This document shows, piece by piece, positions 16,838 through 24,249 of a DNA stretch of 64,000 bases. Below the pieces are notes generated by a model. It worked only from the letters and a program-made list of their open reading frames with translations. It made no database searches and was not told the origin of the DNA. A program made the translations under genes and the position numbers. Source of the stretch: Myxococcus fulvus (lineage in GTDB: Bacteria > Myxococcota > Myxococcia > Myxococcales > Myxococcaceae); contig NZ_FOIB01000001.1 in NCBI RefSeq assembly GCF_900111765.1, positions 62,001-126,000 on the forward strand, in the 5' to 3' direction. Every line of letters starts with the position of its first letter. Position 1 is the first letter of the stretch.

Positions 16838-18055
16838 TTAGAGCGCGCCGGAGATGACGCCCCCCAGCCGCTGCATGCCCTCGGTGATGAGCTCGGGCGG
16901 GCGGTTGGAGTAGTTGAGGCGGATGAACTCCGAGCGCGGGTCGCTGGCGAAGAACGGGCTGCCCGGCACGAAGGCCACCTTCTGGTCGATGGCGCGCGGC
17001 AGGAGCGTGTCCCCGCTCAGGCCGGGCGGCAGCCGGGCCCACAGGAACATGCCGCCCTCCGGATGCGTCCAGCTGGTGCCCTGGGGCATGTAGGCCTTGA
17101 GCGCGTCCAGCATGGCGTTGGCGCGCTGGCCGTACACGGGCGTGAGCGCGTCCAGGTGCGCGTAGTAGTCGAAGTCCTTGAGCAGCCGGGCCACCGCGCG
17201 CTGGGCGAGGGTGGCGGTGTGCAGGTCCGTGGACTGCTTGGCGATGGTGAGGCTGCGCACGAAGTCGCGCGGGCCCGCCACCCAGCCGATGCGCAGGCCC
17301 GGGGCCAGCGTCTTGGAGAACGTGCCCAGCGACACGACGACACCCTGGTCATCGAACGCGGCCAGGGACGGCAGGTGCTCGCCGCGGAAGCGCAGCTCGC
17401 CGTATGGGTCGTCCTCGAGGATGAGGAAGCGGTGCTGCTGGGCCAGCTCCACCAGCTTCTTGCGGCGCTCCAGCGCCAGGGTGGTGCCCTTGGGGTTCTG
17501 GAAGTTGGCGACGATGTAGAGCAGCTTGGGCTTGCACGTGGCGAGCACCCGCTCCAGGTCGTCCATGCGCATGCCCTGGTCGTCGCTCTCCACGGTGGCG
17601 AACTTCGCCTCGTAGCCGCCGAACGTCTGCAGCGCGGCCAGGTAGCTGGGGTTCTCCACGATGACGAGGTCACCGGGGTCCAGCAGCACCTTGGCGACCA
17701 GGTCGATGCCCTGCTGCGAGCCGTTGGTGATGAGGACCTGGTTGGCCTCGCAGACGCGGCCCTTCTTGCCCAGGTGGCCGGAGATCCACTCACGCAGGGG
17801 GCCGAAGCCCTCGGTGGTGCTGTACTGGAGCGCGGCGGGGCCCTCGTCGGCCAGGACCTGGGCGTGCGCCTGGGCGATGGCCTGGACGGGGAAGAGCTCC
17901 GGGGCGGGCAGGCCGCCGGCGAAGGACAGGATGTCCGGGCGCTCGGCCACCTTGAGGATTTCGCGCACCGCGGACGTCTTGATGCGCGACATGCGTTGGG
18001 CGAGTCGCCAGACCGGCGGCGGGGGAAGGGGTGCGCTCATGGCATCGGCGCTCAT
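16838..18055 (-). CDS. PLP-dependent class I/II aminotransferase
   Basis: 405 residues with fold-type I features: substrate region SFAGGLPAPELFP, cofactor-binding NGSQQGIDL, the Asp in EDDPYGELRF and the Schiff-base lysine in GTFSKTLAPGLRIGW. The sequence resembles the 2-aminoadipate/multi-substrate aminotransferase (LysN/MocR C-terminal) group, which transfers amino groups between broad amino acid substrates and 2-oxoglutarate. It starts 3 bases after the stop of an Lrp-type regulator and shares its transcript, so its expression is probably controlled by amino acid levels. An in-frame second Met at residue 6 is possible. Confidence 0.88.
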   Translation of the reverse strand: MSADAMSAPLPPPPVWRLAQRMSRIKTSAVREILKVAERPDILSFAGGLPAPELFPVQAIAQAHAQVLADEGPAALQYSTTEGFGPLREWISGHLGKKGRVCEANQVLITNGSQQGIDLVAKVLLDPGDLVIVENPSYLAALQTFGGYEAKFATVESDDQGMRMDDLERVLATCKPKLLYIVANFQNPKGTTLALERRKKLVELAQQHRFLILEDDPYGELRFRGEHLPSLAAFDDQGVVVSLGTFSKTLAPGLRIGWVAGPRDFVRSLTIAKQSTDLHTATLAQRAVARLLKDFDYYAHLDALTPVYGQRANAMLDALKAYMPQGTSWTHPEGGMFLWARLPPGLSGDTLLPRAIDQKVAFVPGSPFFASDPRSEFIRLNYSNRPPELITEGMQRLGGVISGAL

Positions 18056-18058
18056 CTT

Positions 18059-18535
18059 TCACTCTCCTTTGGCGAGCTCGGGAGGCACGCGGACGTGCGT
18101 GTCCTCCTTGATGGACGACAGGACGATGACGGTCTGCGTGCGGGTGACGCCGGCGATGGTGCGCAGCGTCTCCACGAGGAGCGAGTCCAGCGTCCGCGTG
18201 TTGGCCGACTTGACCTTCAACAGATACGAGTCCTGCCCGGCGACGCGGTGGCACTCCAGCACGTCCGGCAGGGCGAGGACCTTCTTGGCGAAGCCCTCGA
18301 AGTACTTCGGATGTTCGATGCTCACCCCGATGAAGGCGGTGATGTCCTTGCCCAGCTTCGTCGCGTCCACGCGCGCCGCGTAGCCGGTGATGACACCCCG
18401 CTCCTCCAGCTTGCGGATGCGCTCGGCCACCGCTGGCTGGGACAGCCCCACCGCGCGCGACAGCTCCAGCTGCGTCGCGCGGCCATCGCGCTGCAGCAGG
18501 TCCACCAGGCGGAAGTCGAGCTCATCCATGGGCAT
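18059..18535 (-). CDS. Lrp/AsnC-family transcriptional regulator
   Basis: 158 residues. A winged helix-turn-helix at about 5-60 (LDFRLVDLLQRDGRATQLEL, AVGLSQPAVAERIRKLEE, RGVITGY) is followed by the RAM ligand-binding domain (about 68-150, VSIEHPKYFEGFAKKVLALP, DVLECHRVAGQDSYLLKV). Such regulators sense amino acids and usually autoregulate. It is the first gene of the operon with the aminotransferase. The AT-rich upstream region holds operator-like sequences. The start at 18535 or six bases later (MDELDFR) cannot be decided. Confidence 0.9.
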   Translation of the reverse strand: MPMDELDFRLVDLLQRDGRATQLELSRAVGLSQPAVAERIRKLEERGVITGYAARVDATKLGKDITAFIGVSIEHPKYFEGFAKKVLALPDVLECHRVAGQDSYLLKVKSANTRTLDSLLVETLRTIAGVTRTQTVIVLSSIKEDTHVRVPPELAKGE

Positions 18536-18548
18536 CGGCGGGTCTGAC

Positions 18549-18610
18549 CTTATTTTTATAAGTCCCCGAAGGGTTCGACAGCTAAATTAAATTTGGCGTG
18601 CAAAATAAGC
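18549..18610 (-). promoter_or_regulatory. AT-rich promoter/operator region of the Lrp-aminotransferase operon
   Basis: This short stretch is strikingly AT-rich against its surroundings. It contains an inverted repeat CTTAT-4-ATAAG (18550-18563), overlapping a minus-strand TATAAA that could be the -10 element. It also holds an Lrp-box-like run at about 18580-18596 (minus strand CCAAATTTAATTTAGCT). Autoregulatory binding by the Lrp protein is inferred. Confidence 0.45.
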
Positions 18611-18768
18611 AAGTGGGGTGGAAGTGCAAGTGCGAACGACGTGGGAGGTCGCCTGGCTGTCCGTTCGCTCACGGGCAGTCGGGGCCCCACGGGCTCGATT
18701 GCACGCGTGGTGCCGGGGAGCGGACAGGCGTTGGGCGTGGAGGATGGGAAGCGCCGTGGCCACGGTGG

Positions 18769-18787
18769 GCGCGGGCGTTGCCCGCGC
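18769..18787 (-). terminator. Compact GC hairpin downstream of the small exported-protein operon
   Basis: A perfect 8-base stem GCGCGGGC with a 3-base loop and GCCCGCGC, about 60 bases past the stop at 18849 on the minus strand. The 313-base gap 18536-18848 otherwise contains only the Lrp promoter region and a CCGTGGCCACGG palindrome at 18754-18765. No U tract is present. Confidence 0.4.
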
Positions 18788-18848
18788 GGGCGAATCGCGG
18801 TGAGTGCTTGGCGCAGGCCGGGCGACGTGGCGTGGGCGGGTCCGGGCT

Positions 18849-19100
18849 TCAGGCCCCTTCGCACGTCCAGGTGTTGAAGGGCTCGGGGCCGCAGTAGCAC
18901 CAGCCCTCGGGCCCGTGGCTCCACAGGCAGATGACATCGGGCCCACCGGGGAGGCAGCGGGTGCCGGCCAGGACCTCGCAGCTCTCGACCAGCGCCGAGT
19001 CCTGCTGCTGGGGACCGGGGGATGTGTCTTCGTGGGGCGCCGCCGCGCCGCCGCAGGCCGCGAGGCCGAGGGACAACGCCAGGGTCAGAGTGGTTCGCAT
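18849..19100 (-). CDS. Small cysteine-containing lipoprotein
   Basis: 83 residues. MRTTLTLALSLGLAAC is a lipoprotein signal with Cys16 as the likely lipidation site. The mature part has six further cysteines in its second half (within VESCEVLAGTRCLPGG, ICLWSHG, GWCYCGPE and TWTCEGA), probably forming disulfides in the periplasm. The chosen ATG is 17 codons inside a longer open frame and is preferred because of the signal. It is the last gene of a run of four small minus-strand genes encoding mostly exported proteins. Family not recognised. Confidence 0.7.
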   Translation of the reverse strand: MRTTLTLALSLGLAACGGAAAPHEDTSPGPQQQDSALVESCEVLAGTRCLPGGPDVICLWSHGPEGWCYCGPEPFNTWTCEGA

Positions 19101-19137
19101 GTCGAACTCCCGGGGCAATGGGTCAGGGCCACGGCGT

Positions 19138-19431
19138 TCAGAATGGCGCACCTCCCGTCTGCACGGAGAGCGCCTGGCTGTTGATGGTGGTGAGGAGTCG
19201 ACGCAGGGCCTCGGTGCGCTGGTCCGGCGTCATGTCGACGAGCGCGGCGCGAAAGGCCTGGGCATCCTCGCTCGTCCAGCGCTTGACGCGGAGCTCGGCT
19301 TCGACGAGCCGCTGGCCTTCCCGCGCGGCCGCGAGGTTCTCCGCGGGGGGCGGGAGGATGGCGTTCACGGATTGTGAAGGCAGACATCGCGAGACTCGGG
19401 GTTTGTGAGGCACTCCGGGTCTGGATTGCAT
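19138..19431 (-). CDS. Short paralogue of the next upstream gene, lacking the membrane anchor
   Basis: 97 residues. The last 65 residues match the C-terminal domain of the neighbouring 172-residue protein. Both have G-x-R-x-(I/V)-x-x-A, then RW-T-x-E/D-DA-x-A-(F/L)-R, an (M)T-x-x-Q segment, LRRLLTT-(I/L)-N and T-x-GAPF at the very end. Unlike its neighbour it has no N-terminal membrane helix; the frame upstream of the ATG is open for only about 20 codons before a stop. It is either a truncated duplicate or a soluble partner that pairs with the anchored form. The start codon is uncertain. Confidence 0.5.
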   Translation of the reverse strand: MQSRPGVPHKPRVSRCLPSQSVNAILPPPAENLAAAREGQRLVEAELRVKRWTSEDAQAFRAALVDMTPDQRTEALRRLLTTINSQALSVQTGGAPF

Positions 19432-19539
19432 CGCCTGCGGCTCACCGCGGGACTGCCAGGGATTGAGGGCGAAGCAGTGTCGGGCGTATCAGCGAAGACC
19501 TCGCGCTCTCTGCTTTCGAGAAGGTGAGGCGCGCGAGGT

Positions 19540-20058
19540 TCAGAACGGGGCGCCGTGGGTGCGCACCTCGAGGGTGTTGGTGTTGAGGGTGGTGACGAGC
19601 CGGCGGAGGACCTCGTCTTGCTGTGACGCGGTCATGGTGCTCAGCGTGCTGCGCAGGGCGCGGGCGTCCTCGTCGGTCCAGCGTCGAGCGGCGACGGCGT
19701 TGTCGATGACCCTGTGGCCCTCCTGGAGTGCGGCGAGGGCCTGGGGAGAGGGCTCTGGTGGAGGTGTCTTCGGCGCGGCCTCGGGTGGAGTCGAGTCCTC
19801 GAGTGCTTCGCGCACGGCCTGGGCAATCTCCGAGCGGAGCCACGCGGTGTCGAGGTTGTCTCCGGAGGGAGCGCGAGCGGAGGGGCCCTGTTGCGCTGTC
19901 TGAAGGGACACGAGCAGCGCGCGTTGTGCGGCGAGCTCGCGAAGGATGGGCTCCAGGTCGGTCGAGGCGGGAGCCTGTGTGGCGCGTCCCGCGAGGAACC
20001 CCAGGACGGGGCCCAGACAGAGCGAGGCGATGAGCAGGGCTTTCATCCAGGGGGCCAT
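19540..20058 (-). CDS. Membrane-anchored small protein with C-terminal GAPF domain
   Basis: 172 residues. An N-terminal signal anchor or uncleaved signal (about 5-25, MKALLIASLCLGPVLGFLAG) is followed by a short helical segment (LEPILRELAAQRALLVSL), a Pro-rich spacer and the 70-residue C-terminal domain shared with the gene at 19138-19431, ending HGAPF. The helical, Gln/Arg-rich domain probably faces the periplasm. No known family is recognised. It stands between an exported 130-residue protein and its own shortened copy on the same strand, spaced 60-110 bases, so one operon is likely. Confidence 0.65.
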   Translation of the reverse strand: MAPWMKALLIASLCLGPVLGFLAGRATQAPASTDLEPILRELAAQRALLVSLQTAQQGPSARAPSGDNLDTAWLRSEIAQAVREALEDSTPPEAAPKTPPPEPSPQALAALQEGHRVIDNAVAARRWTDEDARALRSTLSTMTASQQDEVLRRLVTTLNTNTLEVRTHGAPF

Positions 20059-20118
20059 GGGCGGGGCTCCGGGTGGGAGGATGCGGTGCGAAGCATCCTC
20101 CCGGGTGCGGCGAGAGAA

Positions 20119-20511
20119 TCAGGGCTGCTTGGGGGCGTACTGGGAGCCGTGGGTGACGTTGATGTTCGTGCAGTTACCGGAGGCGTCCCAGGAGAAGTAG
20201 AGGTACGAGTCGCCCTGGATGCTGCGGACGGCCTCCACGAGCGCGGCGCTGCTCGAGAGGCAGGCGCCCACGGCGGAGGCGCTCTGCGCGTAGCAGTAGA
20301 CGCTCGTCGAGCCCGTGCTGGAGGTGTTCACCTGACAGCCGAGCTTCTGGAAGGAGTCCGCAGTGTCGCGCGTCGAGCCCAGCGAGCCGAAGGCCTCGCG
20401 CGACGTCGAGTACACGGTGACAGGGTATGCGCTCTTCTCTCCGGCCCAGGCGGCCGTTCCGATGAGCGCGGTGGCGAGGGCTGCGGTGATGAGCTGACGA
20501 GCATTCTGCAT
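20119..20511 (-). CDS. Secreted 130-residue protein of unknown function
   Basis: The sequence begins with a Sec signal peptide (MQNARQLITAALATALIGTA, cleavage expected after AWA). The mature 107 residues are rich in Ser, Thr, Tyr and small residues and contain three Cys (GCQVN, YCYAQS, GNCTN plus GACLSS), suggesting a compact disulfide-bonded beta fold. GGAG lies nine bases before the ATG. It is the first gene of the minus-strand run of small proteins and is divergent from the Imm11-like gene. I do not recognise the family. Confidence 0.7.
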   Translation of the reverse strand: MQNARQLITAALATALIGTAAWAGEKSAYPVTVYSTSREAFGSLGSTRDTADSFQKLGCQVNTSSTGSTSVYCYAQSASAVGACLSSSAALVEAVRSIQGDSYLYFSWDASGNCTNINVTHGSQYAPKQP

Positions 20512-20597
20512 GGATTCTCTCTCCTGTAGGGGTGACGAGGGTGTCTCCCGTGGAGATGAGAATGGTTCACGATGCGTGAAAGCTAAACAGAAAACGA

Positions 20598-20617
20598 GGG
20601 TGTCTGGATACACACCC
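20598..20617. promoter_or_regulatory. Inverted repeat between divergent genes
   Basis: The arms GGGTGT and ACACCC are separated by 8 bases, in the 207-base gap between the secreted-protein gene and the Imm11-like gene. It is next to an A-rich patch (20578-20595). Operator function is a guess from the position and symmetry. Confidence 0.3.
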
Positions 20618-20718
20618 GGTGGCATGTCGGACTGCCCTGTTATTGCGTCCCAAGCCGCGAGAGACGAAGCGTCACAGGCTCGTGACCGAGGGCAAGTGAG
20701 GTAGAGAGAATCTCCACC

Positions 20719-21291
20719 ATGCCACGGGTACGCTACTTCAGGCTGAACGAGGACGTCCGCGCTGGGTACTGGTACCTGGGAGATCCCCAGGACGCGCGGG
20801 GGCATGAGGTCGAGGACCCTTATCTCTTCACGGCGGGACAGCCTGTCCGAGTCGAGGGCCGTCTCTCGATGCCAATCAGCGAGCCGGGCAAGGCGTTGGA
20901 TTTCTGCCTGGCGGGCACGAGTGCGACGCCTGTCATCCACGTCAAGGTGGCAGCGCTCTTCGCGGAGCTGGCTCCAGACGACGTGCAGCTCATCCCGGTG
21001 GATATCCAGGGGCAGCCGGACCAGCACCTCATCCTGGTGGCCACGAAGCGCTTCCGCTGCATCGACGACGATGCGTCCGAAGAGGTGCGTTACTGGCTGC
21101 CCGAGCATGGACAGCCAGAGCGGGTCGGCGACTACAAATCCGTGATGGGGCTTCGCATCGACCCCTCGAATGTGGGCGACGCGAAGGTCTTCCGCACGGA
21201 AGGCTGGGACATCGTCCTCATCGTCTCCGAGGACATCAAGCAGGCCCTGGAGCAACTGAATCCCACGGCCGCGAAGTTCACCCCCGTGTAG
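20719..21291 (+). CDS. Imm11-family (DUF1629) protein, probable immunity protein
   Basis: 190 residues with no signal peptide. Typical family features are the opening RYFRLNEDV, DPYLFTAGQPVRVEGRLSMP near 37, the strand block VIHVKVAALFAELAPDDVQL, PVDIQGQPDQ, and a C-terminal KVFRTEGWDIVLIVSEDIKQ. Imm11 proteins in myxobacteria are regarded as immunity proteins against contact- or secretion-delivered toxins and usually sit behind the toxin gene. Here no toxin precedes it; the gene upstream is divergent. It may protect against toxins of neighbouring strains. Confidence 0.75.
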   Translation: MPRVRYFRLNEDVRAGYWYLGDPQDARGHEVEDPYLFTAGQPVRVEGRLSMPISEPGKALDFCLAGTSATPVIHVKVAALFAELAPDDVQLIPVDIQGQPDQHLILVATKRFRCIDDDASEEVRYWLPEHGQPERVGDYKSVMGLRIDPSNVGDAKVFRTEGWDIVLIVSEDIKQALEQLNPTAAKFTPV

Positions 21292-21300
21292 CCCCGCGCC

Positions 21301-22236
21301 TCACTCCACCGCCGCATCCCGAGGAAGCTGCCGCACCGTGTGCCCCTTCTTCTGCAGCAGCGCCACGATGCCCTCCGCGCCCACCACGTGCCCCGCGCCC
21401 ACCACCACCAGGTGCACGCGCGGCTCACCCAACAGCCCCTCCATCCGGTCCGCCATCTGCACGTTGCGCTCGAAGAACACGCGCTCGTACACCGGCCGGT
21501 AGGTCTCATCCTTCGCCCCCTCCAGCAGCAGCCCCGCCATCCCCTCCGCGTCCCCCGCCTGCCACGCGGACGTGAGCGCCTCGACAATCTCCCCCGGCCC
21601 CTGCTCCCGCCGCAGCTGGTCCCTCAGCATCAAGTCCTGCAGCGACTCCGGCGTGCCCGCGAGCATCCGCAGCTGCCCGTCCGCCGTCTCCAACTCCACC
21701 ACCTGCTTCTTCACCCCGTGCGCCTTGTCCAGGAACGCCCGGTCCACGCCGTGCCCCTGCTTGTAGCCCGCCGCCTCGAACTCCAGGTTGTTGAGCACCA
21801 GCCCCGCAAGCCACGGCCGCAGCCGCTCCAACCCCTTCACCTCCACCCCCAGCCGCGTCGCCGCTCTCCCCAACAGCTCCCGCGTCGCCGGGTCCAACCG
21901 CTGCGTCAGGCGCTGCCCCTCCGGCAACATCCCCAGCTCGCGCACCAGCTTCCCCATCGCCGCCGCGTCCGTCCTCGTCGTGTCCACCTCCACCGCCAGC
22001 ACCTCCGCCTTGCCGAACGCCGCGTCCATCGACGCAGGCAACGCGAGCGCCCCCGGCTTCCCCATGTGGATGGACCCCACCAGGTACGCCGTGCCTCCCC
22101 CAGCCCCCTTCACCTCCCAGAGGAACGCCTTCCCCGTGTCGACCGGGGTGTACTTCCTCGCCGCCGGCGTGGACGCGCAGCCCGCGCCGAGCAGCACGAC
22201 CAACAAGGACAACGACAGGGACGACGCGCGCTTCAT
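21301..22236 (-). CDS. TraB/GumN-family lipoprotein
   Basis: 311 residues. The lipoprotein signal ends LLVVLLGAGC. The TraB/GumN fold is shown by FLWEVKGAGGGTAYLVGSIH at the start of the domain (the conserved Gly-Ser-x-His), the glutamate-bearing strand EVLAVEVD, and the C-terminal VVVGAGHVVGAEGIVALLQ with the second conserved Gly-x-x-His-x-x-G. Related proteins are proposed metalloproteases or hydrolases of the Tiki/EreA superfamily. Bacterial function is mostly unknown. The ATG at 22236 is chosen because the signal peptide starts there; the frame is open upstream. Confidence 0.85.
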   Translation of the reverse strand: MKRASSLSLSLLVVLLGAGCASTPAARKYTPVDTGKAFLWEVKGAGGGTAYLVGSIHMGKPGALALPASMDAAFGKAEVLAVEVDTTRTDAAAMGKLVRELGMLPEGQRLTQRLDPATRELLGRAATRLGVEVKGLERLRPWLAGLVLNNLEFEAAGYKQGHGVDRAFLDKAHGVKKQVVELETADGQLRMLAGTPESLQDLMLRDQLRREQGPGEIVEALTSAWQAGDAEGMAGLLLEGAKDETYRPVYERVFFERNVQMADRMEGLLGEPRVHLVVVGAGHVVGAEGIVALLQKKGHTVRQLPRDAAVE

Positions 22237-22437
22237 GGTGTGGGCTTCCCCCAGTGGGTCCACCCATCGAACCACCCGGGCACGCACTGCGTCGAGGAAC
22301 AACGTCCCCGGGGCCTGGGGACGCCCGCGCTGCCTCGGACGGCTTCCGGAGTACGCTTCCTCACAGAAGACACGAGGTCTTCCGGTGACGCCCTGCGTCG
22401 CCCACAGTCCATGACGCGCGGAGCCATTCTCCGCGCT

Positions 22438-22477
22438 TTGACAACCCCATTGAGCGGGTGCTACCGCTAGGTGAAAC
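22438..22477 (+). promoter_or_regulatory. Candidate promoter with overlapping inverted repeat upstream of tetR
   Basis: A perfect TTGACA lies at 22438-22443. The following bases include an inverted repeat AGCGG-6-CCGCT (22453-22468), directly before the TetR start at 22478. The -10 is not clear; TACCGC at 18-base spacing is the best candidate. The repeat is well placed for autoregulation by the TetR protein. Confidence 0.4.
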
Positions 22478-23230
22478 ATGAATCGGCCTTCAACTTCTCC
22501 AGACCGCTCCGGACCCGTGACACCGCGAGGTCAGCGGACGCGTGCGAAGCTGCTGAAGGCCGCCGAGTCGGTCTTCGGGGAGAAGGGCTACGAGCGCGCC
22601 TCCATCGCGGACATCACGCGCAAGGGCGGCGTGGCGCTCGGCACGTTCTACGTCTACTTCCCGGACAAGCAGTCCATCTTCGTCGAGGTGGTGGACGACC
22701 TGGGCACGCGCCTGCGCCGGCTCATCGCGGACTCCACCTCCAAGTGCGACAACCGCATCGACGTGGAGCGCGAGGGCCTGCGCACCTTCTTCCAGTTCGT
22801 GCGCCAGCACCCCAACCTCTACCGCGTGGTGCGCCAGGCCGAGTTCGTCGACGCCGACTGCTACCGCCGCTACTACGACCGCTTCGCCAAGGGCTACGTC
22901 ACCGGCCTGTCGCGCGCCATGGAGGAGGGCGAGGTGCGCCGCATGGACCCGGAGGCGCTCGCCTACTGCCTGATGGGCATCGGTGACTTCCTGGGCATGC
23001 GCTGGGTGCTGTGGGAGGAGGACCCGGGTCTGGACCGCGTGCTCGACACCGCCATGGGCCTCATCCGCCACGGCCTGGACACCCGCCCCGCGCCGCCCCC
23101 GGGCCGCAACACGCTCAAGCCCTCCAAGGCCGCGGTCAAGGCCGCGCCCTCCCGCGCCGCCCCTTCCAAGACCGCCAAGAAGAACACCCTGCGCCCCGCC
23201 CGCCGTCCTGGGCGGAGCGCCCGGAGCTGA
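22478..23230 (+). CDS. TetR-family regulator with basic C-terminal tail
   Basis: 250 residues. The N-terminal helix-turn-helix spans about 18-65 (RTRAKLLKAAESVFGEKGYE, ASIADITRKGGVALGTFYVY). A ligand-binding helical domain follows to about 205, with FQFVRQHPNLYRVVRQAEFV typical of fatty-acid-type TetR regulators. The last 45 residues are unusual: a Lys/Ala/Pro/Arg-rich tail (SKAAVKAAPSRAAPSKTAKK and onward) resembling histone H1-like extensions. It is the first gene of an operon with a ketosynthase III homologue and an acyl-CoA ligase, so it probably responds to an acyl-CoA. Confidence 0.88.
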   Translation: MNRPSTSPDRSGPVTPRGQRTRAKLLKAAESVFGEKGYERASIADITRKGGVALGTFYVYFPDKQSIFVEVVDDLGTRLRRLIADSTSKCDNRIDVEREGLRTFFQFVRQHPNLYRVVRQAEFVDADCYRRYYDRFAKGYVTGLSRAMEEGEVRRMDPEALAYCLMGIGDFLGMRWVLWEEDPGLDRVLDTAMGLIRHGLDTRPAPPPGRNTLKPSKAAVKAAPSRAAPSKTAKKNTLRPARRPGRSARS

Positions 23231-23239
23231 CGAAAGCAC

Positions 23240-24235
23240 ATGCGATACGCGCAGATCCTCTCCACCGGCCGTTACGTCCCCGAGAAGGTCCTCACCAACG
23301 CGGACGTCGAGAAGATTCTCGGCGAGCCCGTGGACGAGTGGCTCCAGCAGAACGTGGGCATCAAGCAGCGCCACGTCATGGCGGACTCCCAGGCCACCAG
23401 TGATTTGTGCGTCGCCGCCGCCCGTCAGGCCCTGGAGCGCTCCGGGACGAAGCCCGAGGAGCTGGACCTCATCATCGTCGCCACCGACACGCCCGACTAC
23501 CTGAGCCCCGCCACGTCCTCCGTGGTGCAGGCCAAGCTGGGCGCCCCCAACGCCGGCACCTACGACCTCAACTGCGCGTGCGCGGGCTGGGTGACGGCGC
23601 TGGACGTGGGCTCGAAGACGATTGCAGCGGATGACAGCTACCGGCGCATCCTCGTCGTCGGCGCGTACGGCATGACGCGCTACGTGAACTGGAAGGACAA
23701 GAAGACCTGCACCCTGTTCGCGGACGGCGCGGGCGCGGTGGTGCTGGGCGCGGGAGACAAGCCTGGCTTCATGGGCGCGAAGCTGCTCGCCAACGGCGAG
23801 TACCACGACGCGCTCGGCATCTACACCGGCGGCACGAGCCGCCCCGCCACCGCGGAGACCCTGCCGCTCACCGGCGGCAAGCCCGCCGTGCAGTTCGTGC
23901 GCAAGTTCCCCTCCACCTTCAACACCGAGCGCTGGCCCATGCTGCTGGACCAGCTGCTCAAGCGGCAGGACCAGACGCTGGACGACGTGAAGCTCTTCGT
24001 CTTCACCCAGCTCAACCTGCGCACGATTGAAGCCACCATGAAGGTGCTCAACCAGCCCATGGCCAAGGCGCACTACACGATGGACAAGTGGGGCTACACG
24101 GGCTCGGCCTGCATCCCCATGACGCTGGATGACGCGGTGGTGCAGGGGAAGGTGAAGAAGGGCGACCTGGTGGCCTTCTGTGCCAGCGGCGGTGGGCTCG
24201 CCATGGCCTCCGCCCTCTACCGCTGGACGGCCTGA
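23240..24235 (+). CDS. Ketosynthase III (FabH-like) homologue lacking the His/Asn pair
   Basis: 331 residues, full-length thiolase-fold KAS III. FabH condenses acyl-CoA with malonyl-ACP using a Cys-His-Asn triad. Cys114 is present (NCACAGW), but the VPHQAN position reads VFTQLN (Thr256 for His) and the HGNTSAA position reads WGYTGSA (Tyr286 for Asn). Acyl transfer to Cys is still possible, whereas normal decarboxylative condensation is doubtful, so an acyltransferase-like or unusual condensation role is likely. It begins 9 bases after the TetR gene, and its stop is nearly joined to the acyl-CoA ligase gene. Confidence 0.85.
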   Translation: MRYAQILSTGRYVPEKVLTNADVEKILGEPVDEWLQQNVGIKQRHVMADSQATSDLCVAAARQALERSGTKPEELDLIIVATDTPDYLSPATSSVVQAKLGAPNAGTYDLNCACAGWVTALDVGSKTIAADDSYRRILVVGAYGMTRYVNWKDKKTCTLFADGAGAVVLGAGDKPGFMGAKLLANGEYHDALGIYTGGTSRPATAETLPLTGGKPAVQFVRKFPSTFNTERWPMLLDQLLKRQDQTLDDVKLFVFTQLNLRTIEATMKVLNQPMAKAHYTMDKWGYTGSACIPMTLDDAVVQGKVKKGDLVAFCASGGGLAMASALYRWTA

Positions 24236-24249
24236 GCGTGGAGGCGCGC

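Noticed and set aside
20119..20511. The secreted 130-residue protein as the toxin matching the Imm11-like protein
   Set aside because: It has no toxin motif and lies on the opposite strand; only the proximity supports the idea.
20119..21255. Longer 378-codon version of the secreted 130-residue protein
   Set aside because: The extra N-terminal part is antisense of the Imm11-like gene. The signal peptide and ribosome binding site place the start at 20511.
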